Assembly: GCF_030376615.1 (NCBI RefSeq)
Contig: NZ_JARRAB010000006.1
Span: forward strand, 62,001 to 126,000
Reading direction: 5' to 3'
DNA length: 64,000 bases
DNA from: Pseudomonas sp. sp1636
GTDB taxonomy: Bacteria > Pseudomonadota > Gammaproteobacteria > Pseudomonadales > Pseudomonadaceae
Shown here one piece after another: positions 26,738-36,107 of this stretch; the first letter of the stretch is position 1, and the number at the start of each line of letters is the position of its first letter. The notes under the pieces are model-generated. The model saw only the letters and a program-made list of their open reading frames with translations, was not told the origin of the DNA and searched no databases. A program made the position numbers and the translations under genes.

Positions 26738-27961
26738 TCAGAGCACCCCGGCCGCGCGCAAGGCGGCGATCTGCTGCGCCGTCAGTCCCAGATGCTTTTG
26801 CAGCACCTGCTCGGTGTGTTCGCCGAGCAGCGGCGGCGCGTTGCGGTACTCCACCGGCGTTTGCGACAGGCGCAGCGGGCTGGCCACCAGCGGCGTGCGG
26901 CTGCCCAGGCCGTTGGGCAACTCGATGCGCAGGCCGCGGGCCTTGACCTGGGGATCCTCAAACACCTGGGCCAGGTCGTTGATCGGCCCGCAGGGCACGC
27001 CGGCCCGTTCCAGCTGGGCGATCCATTCGGCGGTGGTCTTGAACACCGTGGCCTGGCGCAGCAACGGGATCAGCTCGGCGCGGTTGGCGACCCGCGCCCG
27101 GTTGGTGGAAAAACGCGAGTCGTCGGCCAAAGCCGGAAGGCCGGCAACCTCGCAAAGCTTGCGGAACTGCCCGTCGTTGCCCACGGCGATGATGAAGTCG
27201 CCATCGGCCGAGGGGAAATCCTGGTAGGGCACGATATTCGGGTGGGCATTGCCCAGGCGCTTGGGCGCGACCCCGGTGGTCAGGTAGTTCATCGCCTGGT
27301 TGGCCAGGCAGGCGACCTGCACGTCGAGCAGGGCCACGTCGATATGTTGGCCGATGCCCGACTGCTCGCGCTGATTCAGCGCGGCGAGCACGCCGACCGT
27401 GGCATACAGGCCGGTGAGGATATCGGTGAGGGCCACGCCGACCTTGACCGGACCGGCGCCCTCCTCGCCTTCCGGGCGCCCGGTCAGGCTCATCAGGCCG
27501 CCCAGGCCCTGGATCATGAAGTCGTAACCAGCGCGCTTGGCGTAGGGCCCGTCCTGGCCGAAGCCGGTGATCGAGCAGTAGATCAGCCGTGGGTTGAGCG
27601 CCTTCAGCGAGGCGTAGTCGAGGCCATAGGCGGCCAGGCCGCCGACCTTGAAGTTCTCCAGCAGCACGTCGCAGTTCTGCACCAGTTCGCGGATCAGGCG
27701 CTGGCCTTCGGCCTGGGTGAAGTCCAGGGTGACCGATTGCTTGTTGCGGTTGGCGCTCTGGAAATAGGCCGCCTCGCGCGAGTCGTTGCCCTCGCCATCC
27801 TTGACGTAGGGCGGGCCCCAATGGCGGGTGTCGTCGCCGGAACCTGGGCGCTCGACCTTGATCACCTCGGCGCCGAGGTCGGCGAGGATCTGCCCGGCCC
27901 AGGGGCCGGCGAGCACGCGGGACAGGTCGAGAACGCGGATATGCGACAGGGCGCCGGACAT
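26738..27961 (-). CDS. gcdG: Succinyl-CoA:glutarate CoA-transferase (class III, GcdG-like)
   Basis: A 407-residue family III CoA-transferase that should activate glutarate to glutaryl-CoA. It begins with IRVLDLSRVLAGPWAGQ, and the catalytic Asp is in VGVALTDILTGLYA near residue 170; GGLMSLTGRPE is also typical. The neighbour gcdH and the shared upstream 42-bp block support the glutarate assignment over other CaiB-type roles. In P. aeruginosa the homologue lies directly beside gcdH; here an amidotransferase gene is between them. Confidence 0.88.
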   Translation of the reverse strand: MSGALSHIRVLDLSRVLAGPWAGQILADLGAEVIKVERPGSGDDTRHWGPPYVKDGEGNDSREAAYFQSANRNKQSVTLDFTQAEGQRLIRELVQNCDVLLENFKVGGLAAYGLDYASLKALNPRLIYCSITGFGQDGPYAKRAGYDFMIQGLGGLMSLTGRPEGEEGAGPVKVGVALTDILTGLYATVGVLAALNQREQSGIGQHIDVALLDVQVACLANQAMNYLTTGVAPKRLGNAHPNIVPYQDFPSADGDFIIAVGNDGQFRKLCEVAGLPALADDSRFSTNRARVANRAELIPLLRQATVFKTTAEWIAQLERAGVPCGPINDLAQVFEDPQVKARGLRIELPNGLGSRTPLVASPLRLSQTPVEYRNAPPLLGEHTEQVLQKHLGLTAQQIAALRAAGVL

Positions 27962-28034
27962 AGCTTCAACTCCAGGAAATGGCCGCGTGCAGCGGCACGC
28001 GTGGGTTCATCCTAGGAGGCCGGGAGCGCCCCGG

Positions 28035-28076
28035 CAAACGAGGATTTCGCACGCTGCTGTGCCATATCCTCACTCC
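28035..28076. promoter_or_regulatory. 42-bp regulatory block upstream of gcdG (copy 1)
   Basis: This block starts CAAACGAGGATTT and ends CTCACTCC; 33 of 42 positions match the block at 30376-30417. The flanking ATCCTAGG element is also shared. It begins 74 bp upstream of the gcdG start, probably a GcdR-binding promoter region. Confidence 0.6.
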
Positions 28077-28135
28077 ACAACGACGGACAAGGCCTTTTTT
28101 GCTGCAGCAACCCCTTGTTACTGTGCGTAATACGC

Positions 28136-28885
28136 CTACTCGACGCCTGCCTGAGCGGCCGCAAGGCCGGCCGGCTGGCCCTGGGCGACGAAGCGCATCA
28201 TCCACTCGGCCACCACCGCCCCCTGGTGCGCCTGCCCCAGGCTATCCATGGCCTGCCGGTAGACCTGCTCGCCCCAGTGCGCCTTGCGGATGTCGAGGAT
28301 CGCCCGCGAATAGTCCGCCACCAGCTCCGGGTGGCCCTGCCAGCACAGCACCTGGTCGCCAACCTGGTAGGCGGCGATCGGGCAGAAGGCGCTGGCCGCC
28401 AGGACGGTGGCGTTGGCCGGCGCCTGGGTGACCTGATCCTGGTGGATGATCAGCATCGACAGCGCCTCGGCGCGCGGCTGCATCCAGGCCCGCTGCTCGA
28501 GCACTTGGTACTGCTGCACGCCGAGCCCCCAGCCCTGCTCGGCGCGCTCGGTCTTGCCGCCCAGCAGCAGGGCCAGCAACTGGTGGCCGAAGCAGATGCC
28601 GAGCAACTTGTCGCCGGCCGCAAAACGCGCCAGCACGTAGTCGCGCAGGGTCTGGATCCAGGGTTCGGCGCCGAAGGAGTCGTACTTGCTGCCGGTGATC
28701 AGGTAGGCATCGTAGCGCCGCGCATCGTCCGGGTAGTGCCCCTGCACCACATTGAACACCTCAAACTCGGCGGCGATCGGTTGCTGGGCGAACAGCTGCT
28801 GGAACATCCAGCCATAACCGCGATACTGCGCGACCAGTTCGGGGCGGATGTGATCGGTTTCGAGAATGCAAATGCTCAATGCCAT
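28136..28885 (-). CDS. Class I glutamine amidotransferase-like protein
   Basis: A 249-residue GATase1-domain protein. The nucleophile elbow is GICFGHQLLA with Cys at about 97, and the His of the triad is in CWQGHPELV with a following Glu. YLITGSKYDSFG forms the oxyanion-side motif. It lacks a synthetase domain, so it may hydrolyse a gamma-glutamyl substrate. It lies between gcdG and gcdH but has its own upstream region; a link to glutarate or lysine/polyamine breakdown is possible but unproven. Confidence 0.8.
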   Translation of the reverse strand: MALSICILETDHIRPELVAQYRGYGWMFQQLFAQQPIAAEFEVFNVVQGHYPDDARRYDAYLITGSKYDSFGAEPWIQTLRDYVLARFAAGDKLLGICFGHQLLALLLGGKTERAEQGWGLGVQQYQVLEQRAWMQPRAEALSMLIIHQDQVTQAPANATVLAASAFCPIAAYQVGDQVLCWQGHPELVADYSRAILDIRKAHWGEQVYRQAMDSLGQAHQGAVVAEWMMRFVAQGQPAGLAAAQAGVE

Positions 28886-29056
28886 TAACGGATTCCTGGC
28901 GCGGGGAATAAAGGGAAAACTGGATTCGGCTGATGAGCCGTCGCCACGGGGCTCGCCTTGCCGGCCGTTGAACGGGATCAGGGGCCGGTCGCGGCGAGGG
29001 CCAGAACATCAGGCGTCATTGCCGCCCTCAATCGGGGTCAGGGCGCAGAAACTACA

Positions 29057-29085
29057 ACGGGCGGGCAGCCTGGCTACCCGCCCGT
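29057..29085 (-). terminator. Terminator of gcdH
   Basis: ACGGGCGGG and CCCGCCCGT form a 9-bp stem with the loop able to pair further (AGCC/GGCT). The minus-strand continuation TTGTAGTTTCTG is moderately T-rich. It lies 14 bp after the gcdH stop codon. Confidence 0.6.
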
Positions 29086-29098
29086 GGTCGCGACTGGC

Positions 29099-30277
29099 TC
29101 AGTAGAAGGCTTGGATGCCGGTCTGGGCGCGACCGAGGATCAGCGCATGCACGTCGTGGGTGCCCTCGTAGGTGTTGACCACTTCCAGGTTGACCAGGTG
29201 CCGGGCCACGCCGAACTCGTCGCTGATACCATTGCCGCCGAGCATGTCGCGGGCCATACGGGCGATGTCCAGCGACTTGCCGCAGCTGTTGCGCTTCATG
29301 ATCGAGGTGATCTCCACCGCCGCGCTGCCCTCGTCCTTCATCCGGCCGAGGCGCAGGCAGCCTTGCAGGGCCAGGGTGATTTCGGTCTGCATGTCGGCCA
29401 GCTTCTTCTGGATCAGCTGATTGGCCGCCAGCGGCCGGCCGAATTGCTTGCGATCCAGGCAGTACTGGCGCGCGGTGTGCCAGCAGTCTTCGGCGGCGCC
29501 CAGGGCGCCCCAGCTGATGCCGTAACGGGCCGAGTTGAGACAGGTGAACGGACCCTTGAGGCCACGCACATCGGGGAAGGCGTTTTCTTCCGGGCAGAAC
29601 ACGTTGTCCATGACGATTTCGCCGGTGATCGAGGCGCGCAGGCCGACCTTGCCGTGAATCGCCGGGGCACTCAGACCCTGCCAGCCTTTTTCCAGGACGA
29701 AGCCGCGAATCTCGCCGGCGTCGTCCTTGGCCCAGACCACGAACACATCGGCAATCGGCGAGTTGGTGATCCACATCTTGGCGCCGGTCAGGCGGTAGCC
29801 GCCGTCGACCTTCTTCGCCCGGGTGATCATCGAGCCCGGGTCGGAGCCATGATCCGGTTCGGTCAGGCCGAAGCAGCCGATGTATTCGCCGCTGGCCAGC
29901 TTGGGCAGGTATTTCTGCTTGGTCGCTTCGTTGCCGAACTCGTTGATCGGCACCATCACCAGCGACGACTGCACGCTCATCATCGAACGGTAGCCGGAGT
30001 CGACCCGCTCCACTTCGCGGGCGATCAGGCCGTAACACACGTAGTTGAGGCCGCTGCCGCCGTAGGCTTCGGGAATGGTCGCACCGAGCAGGCCGGTCTC
30101 GCCCATTTCGCGGAAGATCGCCGGGTCGGTCTGTTCATGGCGGAAGGCTTCCAGCACCCGCGGCGCCAGCTTGTCGGCGGCGAATTGCTGGGCGCTGTCG
30201 CGCACCATGCGCTCTTCTTCGCTCAGTTGTTGATCGAGCAGCAGTGGGTCGATCCAGTTGAAGCTTGCCTTGGCCAT
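29099..30277 (-). CDS. gcdH: Glutaryl-CoA dehydrogenase
   Basis: A 392-residue acyl-CoA dehydrogenase that oxidises and decarboxylates glutaryl-CoA to crotonyl-CoA using [18 protein letters not shown] is the acyl-CoA dehydrogenase signature, and [17 protein letters not shown] the second. The catalytic Glu sits in [17 protein letters not shown] near the C-terminus, as in GcdH. It is divergent from the LysR gene gcdR, with a regulatory block between. Confidence 0.95.
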   Translation of the reverse strand: MAKASFNWIDPLLLDQQLSEEERMVRDSAQQFAADKLAPRVLEAFRHEQTDPAIFREMGETGLLGATIPEAYGGSGLNYVCYGLIAREVERVDSGYRSMMSVQSSLVMVPINEFGNEATKQKYLPKLASGEYIGCFGLTEPDHGSDPGSMITRAKKVDGGYRLTGAKMWITNSPIADVFVVWAKDDAGEIRGFVLEKGWQGLSAPAIHGKVGLRASITGEIVMDNVFCPEENAFPDVRGLKGPFTCLNSARYGISWGALGAAEDCWHTARQYCLDRKQFGRPLAANQLIQKKLADMQTEITLALQGCLRLGRMKDEGSAAVEITSIMKRNSCGKSLDIARMARDMLGGNGISDEFGVARHLVNLEVVNTYEGTHDVHALILGRAQTGIQAFY

Positions 30278-30375
30278 CGTGAAAACCTCGAGTTGATACG
30301 GAGGAGAATCATCGCAGCCAGGGCCGCGTCCACAGGGTAGATGGGGTTGATCCTAGGCCGCCCCAGCACTCGGGG

Positions 30376-30417
30376 CAAACGAGGATTTTGCATACTATTG
30401 TGCTTTTTACTCACTCC
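30376..30417. promoter_or_regulatory. 42-bp regulatory block between gcdH and gcdR (copy 2)
   Basis: The sequence starts CAAACGAGGATTTTGC and ends CTCACTCC, matching 33 of 42 bases of the block at 28035. The centre GCATACTATTGTGC contains an imperfect dyad of the T-N11-A type favoured by LysR proteins. It lies 99 bp before gcdH and 53 bp before gcdR. Confidence 0.6.
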
Positions 30418-30469
30418 GGAGTAACTTTGGCCCCGACTTTCCCCAAAATCGAGTGAGAGTGCCGCACAG

Positions 30470-31378
30470 ATGCGTCGCAAAATCCCCAGCACCACCGCCC
30501 TGATCGCCTTCGAGTCGGCCGCCCGCCACCAGAGCTTCACCCGTGCGGCCGAGGAGCTGGCATTGACCCAGAGCGCCATTTGCCGGCAGATCGCCGGGCT
30601 GGAAGAGTTTCTCAACGTCGAACTGTTTCGCCGCTCACGGCGCGGGGTCAAGCTGACCGAGGCCGGCCTGTCCTACGCGCGCCGGGTCGCCGCGCAACTC
30701 GATGCCGTGGAACGCGACACCCTGGCAGTGATGGGCCAGCAAGGTGCCATGAGCATCGAGCTGGCGGTGGTGCCGACCTTCGGCACTCAATGGTTGCTGC
30801 CGCGGCTAAAAAATTTCCAGGGTCTGCACCCACAGGTCACGGTCAACCTGACCAACCGCACCCGGCCGTTTTTGTTCGCCGACACCGAATTCGATGCGGC
30901 GATCTATTTTGGCGACGGCGACTGGTCGGGCACCGCCTCACACCTGCTGATGCGCGAGAACTCGATGCCGGTGTGCAGCCCGGCGTTGCTCGAAGGGCAC
31001 AGCGGCCTCAGCGCCGAACGTATCGCCGGCCTGCCGCTGCTGCAGCAGACCACCCGCCCCTACGCCTGGCGTCAGTGGTTCGGCTCTCTGGGGCTGAATG
31101 TTGCCCGGGACATGAGCGGGCCGCGTTATGAACTGTTCTCCATGCTCGCCCAGGCCGCTATGCACGAGATGGGCGTGGCCTTGATTCCACCCTTCCTGAT
31201 TCAGCGGGAACTGGGCGAGGGTCGCCTGGTGCTGGCGCTGGAACATGCCTGCCACAGCGACAAGGCCTATTACCTGATGATTCCCGAGCGCAAGGTGGAG
31301 TCCGCGGCGCTGCAAAGCTTTCGCGACTGGTTGGTGCAGCAAGCGCGCGACTATGCCCAGGCGAGCAGTCTGGAATAA
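30470..31378 (+). CDS. gcdR: LysR-family regulator of glutarate catabolism (GcdR-like)
   Basis: A 302-residue LysR regulator. Residues 1-65 carry the helix-turn-helix (IAFESAARHQSFTRAAEELALTQSAICRQI region), and 90-295 the effector-binding domain. The N-terminal TALIAFESAARH and C-terminal IPPFLIQREL patterns are like the GcvA subgroup to which GcdR belongs. It is transcribed away from gcdH, the classical LysR arrangement, and very likely activates gcdH and gcdG in response to glutarate. Confidence 0.88.
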   Translation: MRRKIPSTTALIAFESAARHQSFTRAAEELALTQSAICRQIAGLEEFLNVELFRRSRRGVKLTEAGLSYARRVAAQLDAVERDTLAVMGQQGAMSIELAVVPTFGTQWLLPRLKNFQGLHPQVTVNLTNRTRPFLFADTEFDAAIYFGDGDWSGTASHLLMRENSMPVCSPALLEGHSGLSAERIAGLPLLQQTTRPYAWRQWFGSLGLNVARDMSGPRYELFSMLAQAAMHEMGVALIPPFLIQRELGEGRLVLALEHACHSDKAYYLMIPERKVESAALQSFRDWLVQQARDYAQASSLE

Positions 31379-31923
31379 ACGACAGCAAGCGAAGCAACTA
31401 CTCCCCCGGACAGCCGCCTAGGCGCCCACTCCATTTGTCCGTCACCGATGGCCGGGCCTTTCAGCACGGCGCACACAGGACGAGCTGACCGCGTAGTCAA
31501 AAATACCGGTAACTACATTTACACGCTTGGCGTCGCGCACAAGCGTCCAATTTATTGCACAAAAAAGCGCGTAAACGCCCTGAATAGCGGCGCTTGGCGC
31601 CCCCTTCGTCCGCGCAGCGGCAATCCGATCGGCGGCCAGTCATGGCGCCCATCGGATTGCCGCGAAAAAACCCCGCCAATGGCCGTCGCGGCCACGCCTA
31701 ACAAGACTTTGCCGGAAATAATGGTTCATAAGTCGCAGCGTGACTTGTAGTTGTCGCAAGGTTTTACTCCATAACGCCTTGAAGGACTTATGCTGCGCCT
31801 GCAAAATGCCGCCCCCGCCCTCAGCGCAGCTTCTGCTAGGGTGATTTGTGCTGATCCCCCCCTTCGCCGACGTGCCATCCGCAGCGCGCCGGTTCACCAA
31901 AAAGATCACGCAGGAGATTTGAC
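31379..31923. other. Gene-free region upstream of the transhydrogenase operon
   Basis: This 545-bp region holds AT-rich sequence at 31495-31575 and a long inverted repeat at 31617-31663. No convincing open frame is present. It should contain the pntAA promoter. Confidence 0.45.
31617..31663. repeat. 13-bp perfect inverted repeat upstream of pntAA
   Basis: GCGGCAATCCGAT (31617-31629) is repeated inverted as ATCGGATTGCCGC (31651-31663) with a 21-base spacer. An A run rather than a T run follows, so it is not a plus-strand terminator; an operator or leader structure is possible. Confidence 0.5.
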
Positions 31924-33048
31924 GTGCACATCGGTGTTCCTCTCGAAACCCATGTCGGCGAGACGCGGGTAGCCGCCACGCCAGAAACCATCAAGAAACT
32001 GGTCAGCCAAGGCCATCAGGTCACCGTACAGAACGGAGCCGGCATCAGCGCCAGCATTCCGGACAGCGCCTATGAGGCCGCCGGGGCAACCATCGGCAGT
32101 GCCGCCACCGCCTTCGGCGCCGACCTGGTGCTGAAAGTCGTGGCCCCGACCGACGCCGAACTGGCCCAGATGCAGACCGGCGCGGTGCTGGTCGGCATGC
32201 TCAACCCGTTCAGCAACGAGACCATCGCGCGGATGAATGCCCGCGGCATCACCGCCTTCGCCCTCGAGGCCGCGCCGCGCACCTCGCGCGCGCAGAGCCT
32301 CGACGTGCTCTCGTCGCAGGCCAACATCGCCGGTTACAAGGCCGTGCTGCTGGCCGCGCACCACTATCCGCGCTTCATGCCGATGCTGATGACCGCTGCC
32401 GGCACGGTGAAGGCGGCACGCATCCTGATCCTCGGTGCCGGCGTCGCCGGCCTGCAGGCCATCGCCACGGCCAAACGCCTGGGCGCAGTGATCGAGGCCT
32501 CGGACGTGCGTCCGGCGGTGAAGGAGCAGATCGAATCGCTCGGCGCCAAGTTCGTCGATGTGCCGTGCGAGACCGATGAAGAGCGCGAGTGCGCCGAAGG
32601 CGTCGGCGGCTATGCGCGGCCGATGCCGGCTTCCTGGATGGCGCGTCAGGCCAAGGCAGTGCACGAACGCGCCAAGCTGGCCGATATCGTCATTACGACT
32701 GCCCTCATTCCGGGGCGCAAGGCACCGACGCTTCTCCATGAGAACACAGTGGCCGAAATGAAACCGGGCTCGGTGGTCATCGACCTGGCCGCAGCGCAAG
32801 GCGGCAACTGCCCGCTGACGGTCGCCGAACAGGTGGTGATCCAGCACGGCGTGACCATCGTCGGCCACAGCAACCTGGCCGCCCTGGTGCCGGCCGATGC
32901 CTCGGCCCTGTACGCGCGCAACCTGCTGGACTTCCTCAAGCTGATCATCGACAAGGATGGCCAGCTCCACCTCAACCGCGAAGACGACATCGTCGCCGCG
33001 TGCCTGATGTGCACGGGCGGCCAAGTCGTCCGAACCAACGGCCAATAA
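31924..33048 (+). CDS. pntAA: NAD(P) transhydrogenase subunit alpha part 1
   Basis: A 374-residue soluble NAD(H)-binding domain I of the proton-translocating transhydrogenase. GTG is the start, preceded by AGGAG. The N-terminus [18 protein letters not shown] and the nucleotide fold [20 protein letters not shown] are diagnostic, followed by the [12 protein letters not shown] loop. The split alpha form (separate part 1 and part 2) is common in Pseudomonas. The next gene starts 11 bp downstream. Confidence 0.95.
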   Translation: MHIGVPLETHVGETRVAATPETIKKLVSQGHQVTVQNGAGISASIPDSAYEAAGATIGSAATAFGADLVLKVVAPTDAELAQMQTGAVLVGMLNPFSNETIARMNARGITAFALEAAPRTSRAQSLDVLSSQANIAGYKAVLLAAHHYPRFMPMLMTAAGTVKAARILILGAGVAGLQAIATAKRLGAVIEASDVRPAVKEQIESLGAKFVDVPCETDEERECAEGVGGYARPMPASWMARQAKAVHERAKLADIVITTALIPGRKAPTLLHENTVAEMKPGSVVIDLAAAQGGNCPLTVAEQVVIQHGVTIVGHSNLAALVPADASALYARNLLDFLKLIIDKDGQLHLNREDDIVAACLMCTGGQVVRTNGQ

Positions 33049-33059
33049 GGAGTAGGGAC

Positions 33060-33374
33060 ATGGATCTGATTTCCGACGGTATCTACAACCTGATCATCTT
33101 CGTGCTGGCGATTTACGTCGGCTACCACGTGGTGTGGAACGTCACCCCGGCCCTGCACACCCCGCTGATGGCGGTGACCAACGCGATTTCGGCGATCGTC
33201 ATCGTCGGCGCCATGCTGGCCGCCGCCCTGACCGTGACCCCGCTGGGCAAGCTGATGGGCACCCTGGCCGTGGCGCTGGCCGCGGTCAACGTGTTCGGCG
33301 GCTTCCTGGTCACCCGGCGGATGCTGGAAATGTTCAAGAAGAAGGCGCCGAAAGCGGCCGCGGAGAAGCACTGA
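33060..33374 (+). CDS. pntAB: NAD(P) transhydrogenase subunit alpha part 2
   Basis: A 104-residue membrane protein with three hydrophobic helices, corresponding to the membrane part of the alpha subunit. It starts [20 protein letters not shown] and ends with a Lys/Ala-rich tail. AAGGAG is upstream of the ATG at 33060. It is between pntAA and pntB with two bases to the next start. Confidence 0.95.
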   Translation: MDLISDGIYNLIIFVLAIYVGYHVVWNVTPALHTPLMAVTNAISAIVIVGAMLAAALTVTPLGKLMGTLAVALAAVNVFGGFLVTRRMLEMFKKKAPKAAAEKH

Positions 33375-33376
33375 CC

Positions 33377-34816
33377 ATGAGCATGAACCTGATCACCGTT
33401 CTCTATCTGATCGCCTCGATCTGCTTTATCCAGGCGCTCAAGGGCCTGTCGCACCCGACCTCGTCGCGGCGCGGCAACCTGTTCGGCATGCTCGGCATGG
33501 CCCTGGCCATCGTCACCACCATCGGCCTGATCTACAAGCTCGGCGCGCAGATGGGCAGCGGCGCCGGCATCGGCTACGTGATCATCGGCCTGCTGGTCGG
33601 CGGCAGCGTCGGCACCCTGATGGCCAAGCGCGTGGAAATGACCAAGATGCCCGAGCTGGTGGCCTTCATGCACAGCATGATCGGTCTGGCCGCGGTGTTT
33701 ATCGCCATCGCCGCCGTGGTCGAACCGCAGTCGCTGGGCATAGTCGCGGCGCTGGGCGATGCGATTCCGGCCGGTAACCGCCTGGAGCTGTTCCTCGGTG
33801 CGGCCATCGGCGCCATCACCTTCTCCGGCTCGGTGATCGCCTTCGGCAAGCTGTCCGGCAAGTACCGGTTCCGCCTGTTCCAGGGCGCACCGGTACAGTT
33901 CGCCGGCCAGCACAAGCTCAACCTGGCGGTCGGTCTGGCGATCATCGGCCTCGGCCTGCTGTTCAGCCTGACCGGCAACCTCGGCGCCTTCGCCCTGCTG
34001 GTCGTACTGGCCTTCGTCATCGGCGTGCTGATCATCATTCCGATCGGCGGCGCCGACATGCCGGTGGTGGTGTCGATGCTCAACAGCTACTCGGGCTGGG
34101 CGGCCGCCGGGATCGGCTTCTCGCTGAACAACTCGATGCTGATCATCGCCGGTTCGCTGGTCGGTTCTTCGGGCGCGATCCTCTCCTACATCATGTGCAA
34201 GGCGATGAACCGCTCGTTCTTCAACGTCATCCTCGGCGGCTTCGGCGGCGCGGCGGCTGCCGGCCCGGCAGCGGGCAGCCAGGAGCAGCGTCCGGTGAAG
34301 TCCGGCTCCAGCGACGACGCCGCCTTCCTCCTGACCAACGCCGACACGGTGATCATCGTCCCCGGCTACGGCCTGGCGGTGGCCCGCGCCCAGCACGCGC
34401 TGATGGAATTGGCGGAGAAGCTGACCCATCGCGGAGTCAACGTGAAGTACGCGATCCACCCGGTGGCCGGGCGTATGCCGGGGCACATGAACGTGCTGCT
34501 GGCCGAGGCCGAGGTGCCTTACGAGCAAGTGTTCGAAATGGACGACATCAACTCCGAGTTCGGCCAGGCCGACGTGGTGCTGGTGCTCGGCGCCAACGAC
34601 GTGGTCAACCCGGCGGCGAAAAACGACCCGAAGTCGCCGATCGCCGGCATGCCGATCCTCGAGGCCTACAAGGCCAAGACCGTGATCGTCAACAAGCGCT
34701 CGATGGCCAGCGGCTACGCCGGTCTGGACAACGAACTGTTCTACCTGGACAAGACCATGATGGTGTTCGGCGATGCCAAGAAGGTCATCGAGGACATGGT
34801 CAAAGCCGTCGACTGA
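33377..34816 (+). CDS. pntB: NAD(P) transhydrogenase subunit beta
   Basis: A 479-residue subunit with about nine transmembrane helices (residues 1-265) and the NADP(H)-binding domain III. VIIVPGYGLAVARAQHAL and HPVAGRMPGHMNVLLAEA are domain III signatures, with VNKRSMASGYAGLDN near the end. With pntAA and pntAB it uses the proton gradient to make NADPH from NADH. A terminator follows. Confidence 0.95.
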   Translation: MSMNLITVLYLIASICFIQALKGLSHPTSSRRGNLFGMLGMALAIVTTIGLIYKLGAQMGSGAGIGYVIIGLLVGGSVGTLMAKRVEMTKMPELVAFMHSMIGLAAVFIAIAAVVEPQSLGIVAALGDAIPAGNRLELFLGAAIGAITFSGSVIAFGKLSGKYRFRLFQGAPVQFAGQHKLNLAVGLAIIGLGLLFSLTGNLGAFALLVVLAFVIGVLIIIPIGGADMPVVVSMLNSYSGWAAAGIGFSLNNSMLIIAGSLVGSSGAILSYIMCKAMNRSFFNVILGGFGGAAAAGPAAGSQEQRPVKSGSSDDAAFLLTNADTVIIVPGYGLAVARAQHALMELAEKLTHRGVNVKYAIHPVAGRMPGHMNVLLAEAEVPYEQVFEMDDINSEFGQADVVLVLGANDVVNPAAKNDPKSPIAGMPILEAYKAKTVIVNKRSMASGYAGLDNELFYLDKTMMVFGDAKKVIEDMVKAVD

Positions 34817-34835
34817 CCCGCCCCGCGTGACAAAC

Positions 34836-34866
34836 AACCCGGCCACTGCGTGCCGGGTTTTTTTGG
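34836..34866 (+). terminator. Terminator of the pnt operon
   Basis: AACCCGGC and GCCGGGTT form an 8-bp stem with an 8-base loop, followed by a long T run. It is a classical rho-independent terminator 20 bp after pntB. Confidence 0.88.
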
Positions 34867-35344
34867 GCTCTCTGTTGCAAGCTGAGGATCTGCCCGTAGC
34901 GACTCCCGCCGCGAGCTTCATCGCGGTTTAACCGGTTTTCCCGGACAAACCGTCGCCCAGAATGCCGCTCGGGAGAGTATTCCCGGGTGACCTTCACGAC
35001 AGTCCGCCAGCGATACAGATAGCCTCCGCCAGGCCACAGGTTTCGCTAAAAAACTGAACGACAGATCAAGGATTAAGGTCAATCAATTTACAACTGTACC
35101 TATAGTCAATCACTGAATATTTTCATATACACAAGATAAATCACTGCATTATTTGCCATCACACGGTAATTAACTTATGACAGGTACAGCTGCCGCTAAA
35201 AATATCGAAACAGTTGCTAAGCATGCTATCTAATAGCCTGACAATTTACCTCAGCTGTGACTATTGCACCGATCGCCAGAAGCGGAACATTGGCACCAGG
35301 CAAAACACTCTCTAAACCCGCCACAAGCGGAAGGATGACCCACC
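34867..35344. other. AT-rich gene-free region before DUF1127 gene
   Basis: Following the pnt terminator this region becomes strikingly AT-rich at about 35040-35250, unlike the GC-rich surroundings. It probably holds the promoter of the gene at 35345. There is no recognisable protein or RNA gene. Confidence 0.45.
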
Positions 35345-35560
35345 ATGGAACGTACACTCAGTTCCGATCTGCTCTTCGAGTCCAGCTCCTCCAACGCCAC
35401 CGGCAACCTGCCGCTGCGCATCGTCGCCACCCTGCTGACCTGGCAGCGCCGCATGGTCAGCCGCCGCCAGCTGGCACGCCTGGATGCCCGCCTGCTGGCC
35501 GACGCCGGTATCAGCGAGACCCAGCGCTACGCCGAGTTGAGCAAGCCGTTCTGGCGCTAA
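35345..35560 (+). CDS. DUF1127 small protein (copy 1)
   Basis: A 71-residue basic protein. The DUF1127 core is RRQLARLDARLLADAGIS in the C-terminal half, preceded by a helical segment with TWQRR. Some DUF1127 proteins in other bacteria bind RNA or affect small-molecule metabolism; the function here is unknown. A clear terminator follows. It is a paralogue of the gene at 35805. Confidence 0.8.
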   Translation: MERTLSSDLLFESSSSNATGNLPLRIVATLLTWQRRMVSRRQLARLDARLLADAGISETQRYAELSKPFWR

Positions 35561-35592
35561 AGCTGGCGGCGCAAGCCGCTCCGCACGCCCTG

Positions 35593-35628
35593 ACAAACCC
35601 GCCCACGCCCTGCGTCGGCGGGTTTTGT
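35593..35628 (+). terminator. Terminator after DUF1127 copy 1
   Basis: ACAAACCCGCC pairs with GGCGGGTTTTGT around a GC-rich loop, ending in a TTTT run within the stem. It is a good intrinsic terminator. Confidence 0.8.
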
Positions 35629-35804
35629 CGTTATGCTCCAGGCCGAACAGCACAGCTTGCTGCGCTCACGAGCAGAACAGTTTTATAAAAATAGCAACTG
35701 ACCCAGTACACTTTTCCCTGACTGTGACTGCCAGGCTAGCCAGTCTCGCGCGACCATGGCTACCCATACCGCCACGCCCGCCCTGTACGGGAAGGATCCT
35801 TGCC

Positions 35805-36011
35805 ATGGAGCGCATTCTCAGCGACATCCCCGCAACACTCGAGCAGCCACGCATCGACCCGCTCGCCCGCCTGCGCGACACCCTCAGGCGCTGGCAGTTC
35901 AATACCCGCACCCGCCGCCAACTGGCCAGGCTGGATTCACGCCTGCTGGCCGACGCCGGCATCAGCCCCGGCGAACGCCTGGCAGAACTGGAAAAACCGT
36001 TCTGGCGTTAA
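35805..36011 (+). CDS. DUF1127 small protein (copy 2)
   Basis: A 68-residue basic protein starting MERILSDIPATLEQPR, with core RRQLARLDSRLLADAGIS nearly identical to copy 1 and the same ending KPFWR. AAGGA precedes the ATG at 35805. The N-terminal third differs from copy 1. It has its own upstream region, so the pair may be expressed under different conditions. Confidence 0.8.
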   Translation: MERILSDIPATLEQPRIDPLARLRDTLRRWQFNTRTRRQLARLDSRLLADAGISPGERLAELEKPFWR

Positions 36012-36059
36012 GCCAGCATGGTGTGCCGAGCGGCCCCTGAGCTAGGCTTGTAACAACAT

Positions 36060-36083
36060 GGCGTGGCCGCCTGCCACGCCTTT
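36060..36083 (+). terminator. Possible weak terminator before DUF2388 genes
   Basis: GGCGTGG and CCACGCC form a 7-bp stem with a 7-base loop, followed by TTTG. The T tract is short. Confidence 0.4.
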
Positions 36084-36107
36084 GAAAAATGGCTCAGGAG
36101 CTTCAAG

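Noticed and set aside
31617-31663. Inverted repeat upstream of pntAA as a terminator of gcdR
   Set aside because: It is followed by A residues on the plus strand and lies about 240 bp after gcdR, so it does not fit an intrinsic terminator.
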